Shown here: one piece after another, positions 36,396-45,470 of the stretch | Layout of the letters: each line of letters starts with the position of its first letter | How positions within the stretch are numbered: position 1 is the stretch's first letter | NCBI RefSeq assembly: GCF_900155615.1 | Contig: NZ_FUHT01000004.1 | Coordinates: forward strand, 124,001 to 188,000 | Origin: Massiliimalia massiliensis | GTDB lineage: Bacteria > Bacillota > Clostridia > Oscillospirales > Ruminococcaceae | Length of the DNA: 64,000 nt | Reading direction: 5' to 3' | Made by a program: the position numbers and the translations under genes | Notes under the pieces: model-generated | What the model saw: only the letters and a program-made list of their open reading frames with translations | Databases searched by the model: none | Told to the model about the DNA's origin: nothing

Positions 36396-37196
36396 CTAAA
36401 AGCCCTCCTGCTTTTGGAATTGATTGCGGTATTGATTGGGCGTTGCTCCAGACGTTTCCCGGAAAGCGCGGTAAAAAGTGCACTGGCTTTCAAAGCCGGA
36501 TTCGTATGCTATTTCGGTTACGCTCAGATTGGAGGATTCTAACAGCCGTTTAGCATAATCAATCCGCAGGGAGTTTAGATATTGATTAAAATTACACCCG
36601 GTTTTTTCGCAAAAGCAGCGGGACAAATAATATTTGCTGAATCCGAGCGTTGAGGAAATTGACTGCAGGGTAAGAGGTTCGGTAAAATGACGGTTAATGT
36701 AATAGAGTGCGCGGTGAACCAAATCCGCATCGGTTTTTGAGCTGGAGGGGATTAGTTCTACTTGCTCCAAAACCCGTCCGACGAGAATAGCCAGATATCC
36801 CTTTAAAAGCTTTCGGGAAATCGGCTGCTGACGGTAACGGATAAGATAGGGAAGAAGATAAATAATATCCGGATGAATCTGGCTTTTCAGCAGGAATGGG
36901 TTGACGGCCTGATTTTTATTTAGGATTTGTGCATAGTCACCTACCAGCTCTGGCTCAAGAATTACCAGCAGCAGCTCGCTGGGCTGGCCGGATTCGTAGG
37001 AATGGATGCTGTTGGGAAAAATAATAGCGAGTTCACCTTGGGAAAGCGTTTTATTGTGCTCGTCCACCTTGAGAGAAACCGAACCTTCTGTAACATATAC
37101 AAGCTCCAATTGCTTATGCAGATGGAGCATAAAAGTGAGATCCTTGGTCAGATAGCTGTCAAACGGTACTTCCCGGTTTTCATAATAAGTGATCAT
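36396..37196 (-). CDS. AraC family transcriptional regulator with cupin domain
   Basis: 266 residues. Cupin-like N terminus (HLHKQLELVYVTEGSVSLKVDE, GELAIIFPNSIHSY) and two C-terminal helix-turn-helix motifs (LTLQSISSTLGFSKYYLSRCFCEKTG, LSVTEIAYESGFESQCTFYRAFRE). Probably a sugar-responsive regulator; no transporter nearby. First gene of a two-gene unit with the Cdd1-like gene. Confidence 0.85.
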   Translation of the reverse strand: MITYYENREVPFDSYLTKDLTFMLHLHKQLELVYVTEGSVSLKVDEHNKTLSQGELAIIFPNSIHSYESGQPSELLLVILEPELVGDYAQILNKNQAVNPFLLKSQIHPDIIYLLPYLIRYRQQPISRKLLKGYLAILVGRVLEQVELIPSSSKTDADLVHRALYYINRHFTEPLTLQSISSTLGFSKYYLSRCFCEKTGCNFNQYLNSLRIDYAKRLLESSNLSVTEIAYESGFESQCTFYRAFRETSGATPNQYRNQFQKQEGF

Positions 37197-37267
37197 AGCA
37201 AGTCCCTTTTCCTACAGTTTTTTCACTCAATATTTTATCATAAGCCATTTTGGATTGCAATGGAAAA

Positions 37268-37297
37268 GCCTGCCCTTTTTCATGAAAAAGGGCAGGC
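37268..37297. terminator. terminator after murC
   Basis: Perfect inverted repeat, thirteen-base stem starting GCCTGCCCTTTTT with a four-base loop, ten bases after the murC stop; T-rich on its minus-strand exit. Confidence 0.75.
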
Positions 37298-37306
37298 CGG
37301 CGGTTT

Positions 37307-38683
37307 CTATTTCCGCTTGAGCTTATCTACAATCATGTGGGCGCATTTATTGACGTCCCCGCAGCCAAGCGTGATAATAATATCACCGGGCTGTGCGATC
37401 GAAACAACATAATCGGAAATTTCATCAAATTCCGGGAACCAGACACAGCCCGGGATTTTTTCGGCGAGGTCTCGGGCATAGATCCCGATGGTGTTTTTTT
37501 CCCTTGATCCCATAATCTCGCTTAGGATAGTCAGGTCGGCGATCTGCAACACCTCGGCGAAATCATCGAGCAGGCGGGCGGTACGGGAATAGGTGAACGG
37601 CTGGTGCACTGCAATAACCCGTTTGAAGTTCATCGATTTTGCGGCCTCCAGCGTCACTTTGATTTCCGCCGGATGATGTCCATAATCATCAACTACGGTA
37701 ATCCCGTTTACCTGGCCCAGCACCTCAAACCGGCGGCAGGCGCCCTTGAAGTTTTTCATTCCCAGATTTAAGGATTCGGGCCTAATCCCGCTTTCGACTG
37801 CACAAGCGCAGGCGGCGACTGCATTGAGAACGTTATGCTTACCAGGGACAAATACGTCGATCTCTGTCAGCTTTTCTCCCCGATGCATGAGATCAAAACA
37901 GGTGTGAACCCCGTCAAGCGTTTTGATCTGTTCCGGATAGTAGTCGTTATCGGACGAAAAGCCAAAGGTGCTGACCGGCTTTGACAGCATTCTGACGGCG
38001 CGGCAGGTATTCGGGTCGTCACCGTTTGCTACCACAAATTTTTTGGCATTAGAAGCGAACCTGCGGAACGAGGCAATCAGATTTTCTAAGGTTTTGAAAT
38101 ACTCCATATGGTCTTCGTCGATATTGAGAATCAGGGAGATGTCCGGCTGCAATTTCAGGAAATGATCCATAAATTCACAGGCTTCACAGACCATATTCCC
38201 GCTTTCGCCGATCCGCCCGCTTCCTTGGATAGAGGGAAGCTTTCCGCCGATTACCACCGTCGGATCAGAGCCGGCATCCATGAAAATTTGGGTGAGCATA
38301 CTAGAAGTAGTAGTTTTGCCATGCGTCCCGCTTACGCAGACGGCATTGTCAAAGTGCCCGGTCAGAATTCCCAAAAGATCGCTGCGTTCCAAAACTGGAA
38401 CACCGCTTTCCTTCGCTGCAATCAATTCCTCATTATCCGCCATGATCGCCGCAGTATGTACGATCAGGTCGGCACCATTAATATTTTCAGCCCGTTGTCC
38501 AACTATGACGGGAATTCCCATCTCCTTGACCCGCTCGAGCGTATCAGTCGGATTGTTGTCTGAACCGGTTAGATAATAACCCTGCGCATGGAGAATCTGC
38601 GCCAGGGGATACATCCCGGAACCGCCTATCCCTATAAAATGGATATGCTTTTTATCTTTTAAAACACTGTCATTTAAGTTCAC
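37307..38683 (-). CDS. murC: UDP-N-acetylmuramate--L-alanine ligase
   Basis: 458 residues (GTG 38683, after GAGAAAGG; TTG 38692 is too close to it). It adds L-Ala to UDP-MurNAc, the first peptide step of peptidoglycan synthesis, in the cytoplasm. Motifs: N-terminal GIGGSGMYPLAQ nucleotide loop, ATP loop VSGTHGKTTTSSM, the EACEFMDHFL and DEDHMEYF segments, and the C-terminal DDYGHHP. It stands alone, outside the dcw cluster that begins 2.3 kb to the right, and faces the other way. Confidence 0.95.
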   Translation of the reverse strand: MNLNDSVLKDKKHIHFIGIGGSGMYPLAQILHAQGYYLTGSDNNPTDTLERVKEMGIPVIVGQRAENINGADLIVHTAAIMADNEELIAAKESGVPVLERSDLLGILTGHFDNAVCVSGTHGKTTTSSMLTQIFMDAGSDPTVVIGGKLPSIQGSGRIGESGNMVCEACEFMDHFLKLQPDISLILNIDEDHMEYFKTLENLIASFRRFASNAKKFVVANGDDPNTCRAVRMLSKPVSTFGFSSDNDYYPEQIKTLDGVHTCFDLMHRGEKLTEIDVFVPGKHNVLNAVAACACAVESGIRPESLNLGMKNFKGACRRFEVLGQVNGITVVDDYGHHPAEIKVTLEAAKSMNFKRVIAVHQPFTYSRTARLLDDFAEVLQIADLTILSEIMGSREKNTIGIYARDLAEKIPGCVWFPEFDEISDYVVSIAQPGDIIITLGCGDVNKCAHMIVDKLKRK

Positions 38684-38931
38684 AAAGACCAAACCTTTCT
38701 CATCCCAATGTAGACCTTATTAATATTATAGCACAAAAGTTTCTGTTTTAACAACTTTCTATATCTTAATACAAAAATTCATATAATTAAGCAAAAAAGA
38801 TCGAAAACTGTAAAAACTTTTGAAATGTTCAAAAAAAGTAAACATTTCTACCGTAATCTTTTAAAGTTTATCGTTTATGATAATGGTACAAACTAAAAGC
38901 CAATGAACCAAACCGAGGGAGATGACGCAAA

Positions 38932-39231
38932 ATGAATATTACAGATATCCGAATCAGAAAACTATTAAACGACGGCAGATTAAGAGCGGTTGTATCCATC
39001 ACGGTAGATGATATGCTGGCAATCCATGATATCAAAGTAATTGAAGGCCCAACCAGGCTTTTTGTTGCAATGCCGAGCCGCAGAGAAGAAAATGGAACCT
39101 TCCGGGATGTAGTCCATCCAATTTCAGCCCAGGCGCGGGAATATATTGAAACTGCAATTTTAGAGGCTTATCAGCAGGAATTAGAGGCGCAGGAGCTTAT
39201 GGCGGAAAACGAATCGGAACAGCCTGAATAG
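38932..39231 (+). CDS. spoVG: septation regulator SpoVG
   Basis: 99 residues: MNITDIRIRKLLNDGRL, the basic strand IKVIEGPTRLFVAMPSRR and the acidic tail are diagnostic of SpoVG, an RNA/DNA-binding protein affecting sporulation, septation and cell wall. Ribosome site GAGGGAGATG. The A/T-rich upstream region (38693-38931) probably holds its promoter, but no clear sigma-H site was found. Confidence 0.95.
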   Translation: MNITDIRIRKLLNDGRLRAVVSITVDDMLAIHDIKVIEGPTRLFVAMPSRREENGTFRDVVHPISAQAREYIETAILEAYQQELEAQELMAENESEQPE

Positions 39232-39262
39232 AAATACTTCCGATTCAACATAGGATTGGAAG

Positions 39263-39298
39263 AAAAAAGCACGGTGTGAGAAGCACCGTGCTTTTTTT
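39263..39298. terminator. bidirectional terminator between spoVG and dpaB
   Basis: AAAAAAGCACGGTG and CACCGTGCTTTTTT around a loop of seven bases; serves both convergent genes. Confidence 0.85.
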
Positions 39299-39320
39299 AG
39301 CAAAGATAGAACCGATGGGA

Positions 39321-39890
39321 TTAAATGACCATCGGTTCTATTTGTCTGTACTCCAATGCAGCGGCTAAGGTTTCGGGAATCTGCCAGAAGTCCGCGACCA
39401 TTGAGGTGGGTTTTCCCTGGCAGTTATCCTGGCGGAAAGGAACAAAGTAGTAATGCTTCAGGTTGAGCAGGGCGCCAATATTTTTGGCGCTGCCGGAGAG
39501 TGCATCATTGGTTGAGATAGCAATCACCACCGGCTTGGCGTTGCGCAGATGGCTTTTTACGCTCATGGCGACCGGGGTATCGGTAATTCCCAAAGTAAGC
39601 TTTGCAAGTGTATTTCCGCTGCATGGAGCGACTAGCATGATATCCGTCATCTTCTTAGGGCCGATTGGTTCGGCGGATGGGATATCGTGAATGATTTTCC
39701 TGCCGCATAGCGCCTCGATTCTGTCAATATGTTCCTTGGCGGCGCCGAACCGGGTATCCAGTTCATAGGCGTGGTAGGACATAATCGGAATGATGTCATA
39801 TGTTTCGCGCAGAATTTCCATCTGCTCCAGAACGGCCTGAAAGGTACAAAAAGAACCGGTCAGGCAGAATCCAAGTTTAAGCTTTTCCAT
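39321..39890 (-). CDS. dpaB: dipicolinate synthase subunit B
   Basis: 189 residues, flavoprotein-like fold (KLGFCLTGSFCTF, VAPCSGNTLAKL) as in SpoVFB. With DpaA it converts dihydrodipicolinate to dipicolinate, the calcium-chelating core compound of spores, in the mother cell. It overlaps the dpaA 3' end by 14 bases. Confidence 0.95.
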   Translation of the reverse strand: MEKLKLGFCLTGSFCTFQAVLEQMEILRETYDIIPIMSYHAYELDTRFGAAKEHIDRIEALCGRKIIHDIPSAEPIGPKKMTDIMLVAPCSGNTLAKLTLGITDTPVAMSVKSHLRNAKPVVIAISTNDALSGSAKNIGALLNLKHYYFVPFRQDNCQGKPTSMVADFWQIPETLAAALEYRQIEPMVI

Positions 39891-40761
39891 GCTGCTCCTC
39901 CTCTATGATGTTGCAGATTGTTTGATAGATGATCTCCCCGGATGTAATGGGGGCGGTTTTGCCGGGCAGAGAAAGCGCCCAGATGGTCTTGATACCCAGT
40001 TTGTTTGCCTCTTCGAAATCGACTCCGCCCGGCTTGGAGGCCAGGTCGATCAGAAGTGCGTCCTTTCTCAGCTTCTTAAGGATTGATTCATCGAATAGCT
40101 TGGCGGGAACAGTATTAATCACAACGTCAAACTGGCCGATATTCTGTTCCAGGTCTTTGATAGGCAGGGGAGTACACCCTTCTGCCTGGATCCAGGCCAG
40201 GTCAGCATGCTTGCGGGCACTGACGCTGACCCGCGCTCCCAGAGCGGCGAGGCGGGTGCGCAGCGCGCGGGAAATCCGTCCGCTCCCGACAATGAGAATA
40301 TTCAGGCCGAAGATGGTGACGGGCAGCTCGGCGAAAATCAGCTCAAGCGTGCCTTCCGCAGTTGCCACAGCGTTTAGAATGGCAAGCTCTTCCCGCTTGA
40401 GATAATCAAAGTATTTTATATCAAGGCTCTCCAGCTTTTGTATGAGTCCAGGGCTGATTTTTCCGCCGAAAACAACCGTTTGGGGCGATATGAGAGAAAG
40501 AACAGTTTGAATATGTACAGGCTCTTTGCAAAGCGGGGCGTTTAAGAAATCTCCATTTACCGCCGGCATGGGAAGAATGAGGATATCCGGCTGCACAACC
40601 TTTGATAGGTCGGTATGGATACGGGGAGAAAATGAAGAGACGTCATCTCCCATTGCGGTCACTCCGACCTCCATGTCCTTGGACAAACAGTTGGCAAGAT
40701 GTACCTGTCGCAGATCGCCGCCCGCGAGAATACATGTTTGTTTTGTTTTTTGGTATTTCAA
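39877..40761 (-). CDS. dpaA: dipicolinate synthase subunit A
   Basis: 294 residues with a Rossmann nucleotide-binding loop (ILIVGSGRISRALRTRLAALGA, about 160-180) and an N-terminal domain (LAGGDLRQVHLANCL) of the SpoVFA family. TTG start with GGAGGAG site. Co-transcribed with dpaB. In many Clostridia EtfA replaces this enzyme, so its presence is informative. Confidence 0.94.
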   Translation of the reverse strand: MKYQKTKQTCILAGGDLRQVHLANCLSKDMEVGVTAMGDDVSSFSPRIHTDLSKVVQPDILILPMPAVNGDFLNAPLCKEPVHIQTVLSLISPQTVVFGGKISPGLIQKLESLDIKYFDYLKREELAILNAVATAEGTLELIFAELPVTIFGLNILIVGSGRISRALRTRLAALGARVSVSARKHADLAWIQAEGCTPLPIKDLEQNIGQFDVVINTVPAKLFDESILKKLRKDALLIDLASKPGGVDFEEANKLGIKTIWALSLPGKTAPITSGEIIYQTICNIIEEEQHGKA

Positions 40762-40916
40762 TCAAATCTCCTCCGTAATAGCTCTTTTTCTATATCATAT
40801 GCATTTTTGAAAAAGCGGGTGAAAGGAAAGATTACGTTATTCTGGAAAACTCTGGATTTTCCTAAAAAGGAAAGCAAAAAAATATGTGAAAATTTCGAAA
40901 ATATTACTGATTTGGG

Positions 40917-40945
40917 TTGCATTCCAATAGCAAAGTGTTTATAAT
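40917..40945 (+). promoter_or_regulatory. sigma-A promoter of the dcw cluster
   Basis: TTGCAT (40917-40922), 17-base spacer, TATAAT (40940-40945), 80 bases before mraZ. Confidence 0.75.
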
Positions 40946-40955
40946 AGAGTTAAAA

Positions 40956-40990
40956 GTGGGTTAAAGTAGAGAAAAGTGGTTAACAGTGCC
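40956..40990 (+). promoter_or_regulatory. MraZ boxes
   Basis: Four units at exact ten-base spacing: GTGGG (40956), GTAGA (40966), GTGGT (40976) and GTGCC (40986), each separated by five bases. Known MraZ operators are direct TGGGN repeats at this period. They lie at the expected transcription start, so MraZ would repress its own cluster. Confidence 0.75.
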
Positions 40991-41024
40991 TAAAACGATC
41001 TAAAAGCATACAGGAGGTGGGGAA

Positions 41025-41447
41025 ATGCTGAGCGGTGAATATAACTATACCATTGACGCCAAGGGCAGACTGAATTTCCCTGCCAAGCTGCGTGAAGAAA
41101 TAGGTGATAAGCTGATCCTTGCCAAAAGCCTGACGGATACCTGCCTGACAGTTTATTCGGTTGAGAAGTTTGACGAGCTGGTAGCAAAGGTGGACGCTTT
41201 GCCAATGGCAAAGGCGCGGAATATCCGCCGCCATCTGTTTTCCAGCGCAGTAGAAATGACGCCGGACAAGCAGGGACGAATCCTGATTCCGCAGAATCTG
41301 AGAGAATACTGCCAGCTTCAAAAAGACGTTGTGATCGTGGGTGTATCCCAGAACTGCGAGATTTGGAGCCAGGAAAACTGGAACAATGTTATGAATTCCA
41401 TTGAGGCAGAGCATCTTGCTGAAATTGTGGATGAATTGGGAATTTAA
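41025..41447 (+). CDS. mraZ: transcriptional regulator MraZ
   Basis: 140 residues with two SpoVT/AbrB-like halves (NYTIDAKGRLNFPAKLRE and MTPDKQGRILIPQNLREYCQL). It forms a ring that binds repeated boxes upstream of its own gene. First gene of the division and cell-wall cluster; ribosome site AGGAGGTGG. Confidence 0.96.
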   Translation: MLSGEYNYTIDAKGRLNFPAKLREEIGDKLILAKSLTDTCLTVYSVEKFDELVAKVDALPMAKARNIRRHLFSSAVEMTPDKQGRILIPQNLREYCQLQKDVVIVGVSQNCEIWSQENWNNVMNSIEAEHLAEIVDELGI

Positions 41448-41465
41448 AAGAAAGGCGGCCCGGTG

Positions 41466-42401
41466 ATGGAATTTCATCATATCTCCGTTATGCTGGAGGA
41501 ATGTATACAGGGGCTGAATATTAAGCCGGACGGAACCTATGTGGATGGAACCGCGGGAGGCGCGGGGCATTCGTCCGAGATTGCAAAGCGTCTGCGGAAC
41601 GGAAGGCTGTTTGCGCTGGATCAAGATCCGGACGCTGTCAGAATTGCTGCAGAGCGCCTGAGGCAATACCCGTGCGCGGAGGTTATCCAGACCAACTTCC
41701 GAGAGATGGATACCGTCCTGACACAGCGCGGCGTTACAGAAATCGACGGACTTCTGCTCGATTTAGGCGTTTCCTCTCATCAGCTTGACTGCGGGGAAAG
41801 AGGCTTCAGCTACCATCAGGAGGCCCCGCTTGATATGAGGATGAGTCAGAGCGGGATTAGTGCAAAAGAAATTGTGAACGGCTGGGACGTTCCGGAACTC
41901 ACCCGGATTATCCGGGAATACGGGGAAGAAAAATTCGCACACAGTATTGCGCTGAATATAGAAAAACGCAGACGGGAAAAACCCATTGAGACAACACTGG
42001 AGCTGGCTGAGATTATCAAATGTTCTATGCCGGCTAGCGCCAGACGGAATAAAAATCCGGCCAAAAAAACCTTTCAGGCGATCCGGATTGCTGTAAACGG
42101 CGAGCTTGACGTACTGGAGGAAGCGCTGGAACGGGGCTTTGCGCTCCTAAAACCAGGAGGCCGGATGGTGATTCTTACCTTCCATTCACTGGAGGACAGG
42201 ATTGTCAAACAGAAATACTCGGCGTGGTGCAAGGGCTGTATCTGCCCGCCGGATTTTCCGCAGTGCGTCTGTGGAAGGAAACCAAGAGCCGCGTTGATTA
42301 ACAGAAAACCATTAACCGCGACAGAAGAAGAGCTGGCAGTGAATAAAAGGAGCAGAAGCGCAAAGCTTCGTATCCTGGAAAAACTGCCGGAAGAAAAATA
42401 A
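41466..42401 (+). CDS. rsmH: 16S rRNA (cytosine(1402)-N(4))-methyltransferase
   Basis: 311 residues. S-adenosylmethionine loop YVDGTAGGAGHS near residue 30 and catalytic-region motifs LLLDLGVSSHQLD and MVILTFHSLEDRIVK are those of RsmH (MraW), which methylates C1402 of 16S rRNA. ATG 41466 is spaced correctly from AAAGGCGG. Second gene of the dcw order. Confidence 0.96.
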   Translation: MEFHHISVMLEECIQGLNIKPDGTYVDGTAGGAGHSSEIAKRLRNGRLFALDQDPDAVRIAAERLRQYPCAEVIQTNFREMDTVLTQRGVTEIDGLLLDLGVSSHQLDCGERGFSYHQEAPLDMRMSQSGISAKEIVNGWDVPELTRIIREYGEEKFAHSIALNIEKRRREKPIETTLELAEIIKCSMPASARRNKNPAKKTFQAIRIAVNGELDVLEEALERGFALLKPGGRMVILTFHSLEDRIVKQKYSAWCKGCICPPDFPQCVCGRKPRAALINRKPLTATEEELAVNKRSRSAKLRILEKLPEEK

Positions 42402-42429
42402 AAGGAAGTAAAAACAAGGGGGAAGCAAA

Positions 42430-42909
42430 GTGACGCAGAACAACAATTTAGCTTATGCACTGCGCAATTTTGAACCAGCAGAACAACAGGATAAACAGCC
42501 CCGAATCAGACAACTGGAAAAATCGAAAGCACAGGCAAGGCCGCAGCCGAAGCACCTTGGCCGTTCTTTGCTGTGCATTGGATATATTATCGTGCTCTGC
42601 GGAGCGCTGATGTTTGCAAAGGTTCAACTGACGGAAGAAAATAACGCCATGCTCTCCGCTCAGAGCACGCTTGAAGAACTGGAAAGCGAATCCGCACGCC
42701 TGGAGCTCCAGGTAGAGGGGCTGTCGTCTCTAAAAACAGTGGAAAAAACTGCCACGGAGGAATACGGCCTTGTAGAACCGGATCAGAGCCAGGTTACCTG
42801 TGTCCGTGTGAAAAAGGACAATAAAGTAGAAGTGGCAGATTCCGGAAAATCAATCCTGGATCAGGCAAGCGCATGGCTTGAGCAGATTAAGGAATACATT
42901 TTAGGCTAA
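42430..42909 (+). CDS. ftsL: FtsL-like cell division protein
   Basis: 159 residues, single-pass membrane protein: cytoplasmic basic N terminus, one helix (about 44-64), then a coiled coil (AQSTLEELESESARLELQVEGL) outside. Sequence is poorly conserved in the family; the call rests on topology and position between rsmH and the PBP gene. GTG start after AGGGGGAAGC. Expected to bridge FtsQ/DivIB and the septal synthase. Confidence 0.82.
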   Translation: MTQNNNLAYALRNFEPAEQQDKQPRIRQLEKSKAQARPQPKHLGRSLLCIGYIIVLCGALMFAKVQLTEENNAMLSAQSTLEELESESARLELQVEGLSSLKTVEKTATEEYGLVEPDQSQVTCVRVKKDNKVEVADSGKSILDQASAWLEQIKEYILG

Positions 42910-42930
42910 TATAATATGATATACAGACTG

Positions 42931-42973
42931 AAAGGGTTCATCATCGTCAAAACGAGGAGATTGGAACCCTTTT
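42931..42973 (+). terminator. possible attenuator before the PBP gene
   Basis: AAAGGGTTC (42931-42939) pairs with GAACCCTTT (42964-42972) over a 24-base loop, followed by TTGTG. A weak intercistronic hairpin that could reduce read-through. Confidence 0.35.
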
Positions 42974-43018
42974 GTGCTTGAAATTAGAGTTTTCTCCCAT
43001 AAGGGACAGGGGGTTTCC

Positions 43019-45445
43019 ATGGCAAAGATCAAACAGGCAAATCAGCCGATGACAAATAAAATGAAATTCCGGCTTAACCGGGTTGTCGCTCTGATCATGG
43101 CGGTGGTGCTGCTATATGTCAGCACCAGACTGGTAGAGGCGGCAGTAGTAAAATCGGACTTTTATCAGGAATATGCAGCAAAGCAGCAGATGTCCACCCA
43201 GGTAATTAATGCAAACAGGGGTTCTATTTACAGCACCAATATGACTACGCTTGCCCAGAGCGCTACAGTTTGGACAGTTGTTCTGGCGCCATCTATTGTA
43301 AAAAACGACAAGGTGTATGTAGAGATTGCCGCCATTGAGGACGGGCAGAAGGAAGCATTGGCCAGCAGCCTGTCCGGGATTTTGGATATGGATAAGGCGA
43401 AGATAATGAAGCGGCTGGAAAGCGATCAGCGCTTTGTTTCCATCAAAGGCAGCCTGAAGGACAGCGAGGTGGAGCAGATCAAAGCATTTTCCGAAAACGG
43501 GAATAGCTGTGTGATGCTGGCTAAAGAAGCGGTTGCAAAAGGGCTGTCAGATATATTAGAATTGGATTATGAGGATGTGCTTGAACAGGCGTATCAAAAC
43601 AACCAATATGAGGTAATCAAGAAAAAGGTTGAAAAAACAGTGGCGGATGAGGTGCGCACACTCATTTCCGAAAATGGCTTTACCTTTATCTCCCTGATTG
43701 AAGATACCAAACGGTATTATCCGAATAACGAGCTCGCTTCCAATGTGCTGGGCTTTACCGGAACGGATAATCAGGGACTTTATGGCGTAGAACTGGAATA
43801 CGACAGTATTTTACAGGGAACTAACGGTAAAATAATTAGTGCGACTGATGGCCTGGGAAATACAATCCCAACCAGCTATGAGCAGAAATATGACGCTGTG
43901 GACGGAAACAGCATTGTTTTGACCATTGACGAAAATATTCAGCGCTTTGCGGAAAAGCAGGTGGAAGAGATTATGACCCTGCATGAACCGGAGGGCGGTG
44001 CGCTGATTATTGTCATGGACGTCAAAACAGGAGGAATCCTGGCTATGGCGAACAGCTCAAATTATGACCCCAATAATCCAAGCGAAATTTTCTCAGAACA
44101 GCTCAAATCTACGTTGGAATCCTCCTCGGAAGGGAAAAGCGAGGACGAAATTGCAGATATTAAGTCACAGCTTCGCTCAGAGCAATGGGGAAACAAGGCG
44201 ATTGGCTGGCTTTATGAGCCGGGTTCCACCTTCAAGGTGGTCACGGCTTCCGCCGCGCTGGAAACTGGGGTGGCGACCATGTCCAGCACCTACCACTGCA
44301 GCGGTGTGCTGAATGTAGCCGGCACGAAAATTCACTGTAATAAAAGAACCGGCCACGGTACACTCGATTTTAAGGGCGCAATCGTGGAATCCTGCAACCC
44401 GGCGTTTATGGCAATGGGAGCGGCGCTTGGCCCGCATAATTTCTTTGATTTCTTCGAGAAGTTCGGCCTCACCGAGGGAACCGGCATTGATCTGCCCGGA
44501 GAAGCGCAGAAGAGCTTGTATTATACGGAGGATAAACTTGGGCCGGTTGAGCTTGCGAGTGCGTCGTTCGGCCAGACCTCGGCCATTTCTCCGATTCAGC
44601 TAATCACGGCTGTTTCCGCGGCGGTGAACGGAGGCTACCTGATGCAGCCGCATGTTTTAAAGGAAGTGCTGGATCAGAACGGGAATGTGATTCAAACCAC
44701 GTCAACCGATGTAAAACGCCAGGTGATTTCAGAGGACACCTCTGCAAAAATCCGGGAATGCTTGGAAGCAATGATACAAAAAAACAAAACTGCTTATGTC
44801 AAGGGCTACCGCATAGGAGGGAAATCGGGTACATCTCAGAAGGCGAATAAGAGTGAAGAGCATGTTTCGTCTTTTGTCGGCTTTGCTCCGGTGGAAGACC
44901 CGCAGATTGCGGTTTTAGTTGTTGCGGATAACCCGACAGCCGGCTCCTATTACGGCAGCGCGGTCTGCGGCCCGGCGCTTGGTTCAGTAATCAAAGATAC
45001 TCTTTCTTATTTAGGCGTCGCGCCGGAATACTCCGACGAGGACTTGGAAAATATGGAGGTATCTGTACCGAGCGTAATCGGGTCTACGGTTGCGGATGCA
45101 AAGAATACCCTGGCGAAGAAGTCGCTGAAAATTAAAAAGGTCGGCGACGGGGATACGGTAGTAGACCAGATGCCGAGAAACGGAAGCATTGCCGACGGCG
45201 GTACTGTTATCGTGTATACTGAAAAGAACAGTACTGCGGAAAAGGTGACGGTTCCAAATGTAGTTGGGATGACGCCGTCTGCCGCAAACCAGGAACTGGT
45301 GAATGCGGGGCTCAATGTCAGCCTGGACGGAAGCTCGGATGTATCAGGAAACGTGAAGGTCATATCCCAGAGCGTTGCGGAAGGGAAGGAAGTGCCGATT
45401 GGCACCATTGTCACGATTCAGTATGCAGTTGAGGTTGTAGATTAA
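43019..45445 (+). CDS. class B penicillin-binding protein with two PASTA domains
   Basis: 808 residues. Membrane anchor near residues 20-40, dimerisation domain, then a transpeptidase with the active-site triads STFK (in PGSTFKVVTA), SCN (VESCNPAF) and KSGT (GGKSGTSQ). C-terminal PASTA domains are at about 690-745 (VPSVIGSTVADAK) and 750-808 (VPNVVGMTPSAAN). This is the septal/spore cross-linking enzyme type PbpB/SpoVD; only one is present here, so it may serve both roles. ATG 43019 is chosen by GGACAGGGGG. Confidence 0.93.
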   Translation: MAKIKQANQPMTNKMKFRLNRVVALIMAVVLLYVSTRLVEAAVVKSDFYQEYAAKQQMSTQVINANRGSIYSTNMTTLAQSATVWTVVLAPSIVKNDKVYVEIAAIEDGQKEALASSLSGILDMDKAKIMKRLESDQRFVSIKGSLKDSEVEQIKAFSENGNSCVMLAKEAVAKGLSDILELDYEDVLEQAYQNNQYEVIKKKVEKTVADEVRTLISENGFTFISLIEDTKRYYPNNELASNVLGFTGTDNQGLYGVELEYDSILQGTNGKIISATDGLGNTIPTSYEQKYDAVDGNSIVLTIDENIQRFAEKQVEEIMTLHEPEGGALIIVMDVKTGGILAMANSSNYDPNNPSEIFSEQLKSTLESSSEGKSEDEIADIKSQLRSEQWGNKAIGWLYEPGSTFKVVTASAALETGVATMSSTYHCSGVLNVAGTKIHCNKRTGHGTLDFKGAIVESCNPAFMAMGAALGPHNFFDFFEKFGLTEGTGIDLPGEAQKSLYYTEDKLGPVELASASFGQTSAISPIQLITAVSAAVNGGYLMQPHVLKEVLDQNGNVIQTTSTDVKRQVISEDTSAKIRECLEAMIQKNKTAYVKGYRIGGKSGTSQKANKSEEHVSSFVGFAPVEDPQIAVLVVADNPTAGSYYGSAVCGPALGSVIKDTLSYLGVAPEYSDEDLENMEVSVPSVIGSTVADAKNTLAKKSLKIKKVGDGDTVVDQMPRNGSIADGGTVIVYTEKNSTAEKVTVPNVVGMTPSAANQELVNAGLNVSLDGSSDVSGNVKVISQSVAEGKEVPIGTIVTIQYAVEVVD

Positions 45446-45470
45446 AAATGACAAAAGGGAGGAAGTTTCG

